Shown here: piece by piece, positions 5,521 through 6,733 of the stretch
Numbering within the stretch: position 1 is the stretch's first letter
Layout of the letters: each line of letters opens with the position of its first letter
Source: Deltaproteobacteria bacterium
GTDB taxonomy: Bacteria; Desulfobacterota; DSM-4660; Desulfatiglandales; Desulfatiglandaceae
Assembly: GCA_021159825.1 (NCBI GenBank)
Contig: JAGHDR010000044.1
Span: 1-6,733 of the forward strand
DNA length: 6,733 nucleotides
Direction: 5' to 3'
Translations under genes and position numbers: made by a program
Notes under the pieces: generated by a model
The model's database searches: none
The model's input: the letters and a program-made list of their open reading frames with translations, nothing else
What the model was told of the DNA's origin: nothing

Positions 5521-5615
5521 CATTTTGGGGTCAAAAAGGGTAATATGGGGTCTGAACCTATTTTTGGAATGTTAATCGGTAAATTTCAATAAGTTAGCGA
5601 GGCCTGGCCCCAATT
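5521..5615. repeat. GGGGTC / GGCCCC repeats, possible relic of a small mobile element
   Basis: GGGGTC occurs at 5527-5532 and again at 5547-5552 (as GGGGTCTGAACC). About 50 nt later GGCCTGGCCCC (5601-5611) forms an imperfect inverted partner, since its complement reads GGGGCCAGGCC. Short elements bounded by GGGGTC-type inverted ends occur near REP-associated and IS200-like transposases in many environmental genomes; that comparison is from memory. No transposase is present here. Confidence 0.3.
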
Positions 5616-5702
5616 CAAATTCATTTCCGGATGAAAGCTTCATTGTTGCCTCCGCAGCGTTAACGTGGTAATAAAACGGCCGAACGTGAACAGCTTTTTT
5701 AC

Positions 5703-5709
5703 AAGGAGG
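5703..5709 (+). promoter_or_regulatory. Ribosome binding site supporting a TTG start
   Basis: AAGGAGG lies 8 nt upstream of TTG 5718, which opens the DAK2-DegV frame. There is no ATG in this frame before the conserved NVFPVADGDTG motif, so the strong site fixes the non-ATG start. Confidence 0.8.
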
Positions 5710-5717
5710 CACTTGTC

Positions 5718-6733
5718 TTGAACACGCTTTCTTCAGCAATAGACGATACGTTGGTAAAATCGAAAATATTTGAGGCTTTTGTGGCCGGTGTGGATCGTGT
5801 TTCCGCCTGGGCCGACCTTTTGGACAGCATCAATGTTTTTCCCGTGGCGGATGGTGATACCGGCAGAAACCTGGTTATCAGCCTTCAACCGCTCAAGCAG
5901 TCATTTGAAAGCCGGGAAGAATTGGTTGAGGCACTGCTGCTGTCGGCGAGGGGCAATTCGGGAAATATCGCTGCGCAGTTTTTCAGCGCGTTTGTTTTAA
6001 TTGAAAGCCTCAATGAACTAAACGAGAGTGCGGAACGGGGGCGGGACCTGGCCTGGAAAGCCGTTAAGGAGCCCAAATCCGGCACCATGTTGTCAATTTT
6101 CGATGCTTTGGTCGAGGCGCTTCATCACCACGATATGGTATCAAATTCAGAGGCTATTGATCAGGCCTTAGATATTTTAGAGCGAGCGGTTTTCCACACA
6201 ACTGAACAATTGAAAGAATTGGCGGTCGCCGGCGTGGTGGATGCCGGTGCTCTGGGCATGTTTATTTTCTTTGACGGTTTTTTTAGCATACTGTTCAACC
6301 GTAATGTCAAATTCCGCTCTATTGTGGAAATATTTAATAACCTGCTTCATGTGGATCCATCATGGCGGACAGACGGTGACGAAGGATACTGTATTGATGC
6401 GGTAATAAAATTGGGTTCGGAGGATCTGAAAGATTCTCTTACAACCATTTCTCAAGTGGGAAATGAAGTGGTGACCATGGGGCACGGGGATTTTGTCAAG
6501 GTCCACCTGCACGCCGCTGATGAATCCGAGGCAAAGCGGCAGCTTGAAGGGATCGGCAATCTGGTGAACTGGGTATCCGACGACCTGAAAGCGCAGACGG
6601 CACGATATCTCTCCATGCCCAAGACCCAAGCCCTTCATATTATGAGCGATGCAGCCGGCTCAATTACCGGAATGGATGCCAAGCAGCTCGGGATCACACT
6701 GCTTGAAAGCTACGTCAACCTCGGTCCAAAAAG
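5718..6733 (+). CDS. DAK2-DegV fusion protein (FakA- plus FakB-like), 3' end outside window
   Basis: The visible 338 residues open with a DAK2 kinase domain: NVFPVADGDTGRNLV (39-53) carries the metal/ATP aspartates D45 and D47, ARGNSG (77-82) is the nucleotide loop, and AVAGVVDAGALGMFIFFDGF (169-188) closes the domain. A FakA-like middle domain follows (about 222-292), with C225 and the pair H263/H265 in VKVHLHA, resembling the zinc-binding Cys and His residues reported for FakA. From about 306 the sequence HIMSDAAGSITGMDAKQLGI begins a DegV (FakB-like) fatty-acid-binding domain cut off by the window edge. In Firmicutes FakA phosphorylates fatty acids held by a separate FakB; here kinase and carrier appear fused. 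The substrate is not shown by the sequence. Translation starts at TTG with a strong ribosome site; the frame is open to the edge. Confidence 0.93.
   Translation, partial: MNTLSSAIDDTLVKSKIFEAFVAGVDRVSAWADLLDSINVFPVADGDTGRNLVISLQPLKQSFESREELVEALLLSARGNSGNIAAQFFSAFVLIESLNELNESAERGRDLAWKAVKEPKSGTMLSIFDALVEALHHHDMVSNSEAIDQALDILERAVFHTTEQLKELAVAGVVDAGALGMFIFFDGFFSILFNRNVKFRSIVEIFNNLLHVDPSWRTDGDEGYCIDAVIKLGSEDLKDSLTTISQVGNEVVTMGHGDFVKVHLHAADESEAKRQLEGIGNLVNWVSDDLKAQTARYLSMPKTQALHIMSDAAGSITGMDAKQLGITLLESYVNLGPK

Larger units (their letters stand above)
5486..5717. other. Spacer between lyase remnant and DAK2-DegV gene
   Basis: The 232-nt spacer contains the GGGGTC/GGCCCC repeats (5521-5615) and the leader of the next gene. 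A weak promoter-like pair, TTGCCT (about 5645-5650) and TAATAA 17 nt downstream, is possible but poor. No terminator hairpin with a T-run was found. Confidence 0.4.

Noticed and set aside
1..6733. CRISPR array, tRNA, rRNA, riboswitch or intact insertion sequence
   Set aside because: No regularly spaced repeats, cloverleaf-like segments, rRNA motifs or transposase frames were seen by eye on either strand.

Overview
The window looks like ordinary chromosome of a Gram-negative anaerobe, most likely a Desulfobacterota (former delta-proteobacterial, Desulfobacterales-like) genome. This rests on the style of the proteins (a DAK2-DegV fusion, an AMIN-domain envelope protein, a crotonase, and the sequence of the threonine ammonia-lyase remnant), not on any marker gene. 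No rRNA, tRNA, CRISPR array, phage gene or intact insertion sequence was found.

Layout. 1-529 (minus): the N-terminal two-thirds of an enoyl-CoA hydratase, cut by the window edge. 530-843: a divergent promoter region. 844-1311 (plus): a single-domain response regulator whose C-terminus appears frameshifted. 1382-1990 (plus): an unrecognised basic protein in which I read two Hfq/Sm-like folds in tandem. 2049-3029 (minus): a membrane-anchored, proline-rich protein with an AMIN domain, convergent with the previous gene. 3181-3726 (minus): an FMN nitroreductase. 3727-4083: a second divergent intergenic region with a possible decayed mini-gene. 4084-4800 (plus): a conserved-looking exported protein or lipoprotein of unknown role. 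4847-5485 (plus): a threonine ammonia-lyase (IlvA type with C-terminal ACT domain) wrecked by an 8-bp tandem duplication, a small in-frame loss and a central deletion. 5486-5717: a spacer with GGGGTC/GGCCCC repeats that may be a small mobile-element relic. 5718-6733 (plus): a DAK2-DegV fusion (FakA- plus FakB-like), cut by the window edge.

How the genes relate. There is no single pathway here. The strongest possible functional link is the response regulator with the tandem-Sm protein: same strand, about 40-70 nt apart, and plausibly one transcript from the promoter at 730-757. If the Sm reading is right, this pairs a phospho-receiver with a putative RNA-binding protein. The crotonase and the DAK2-DegV protein both point to acyl-CoA or fatty-acid metabolism but lie at opposite ends. 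Three loci show indel damage (the response regulator C-terminus, the mini-ORF near 3941-4062 and the threonine ammonia-lyase). This suggests either local decay or a draft assembly; the large deletion in the lyase cannot be a simple base-calling error.
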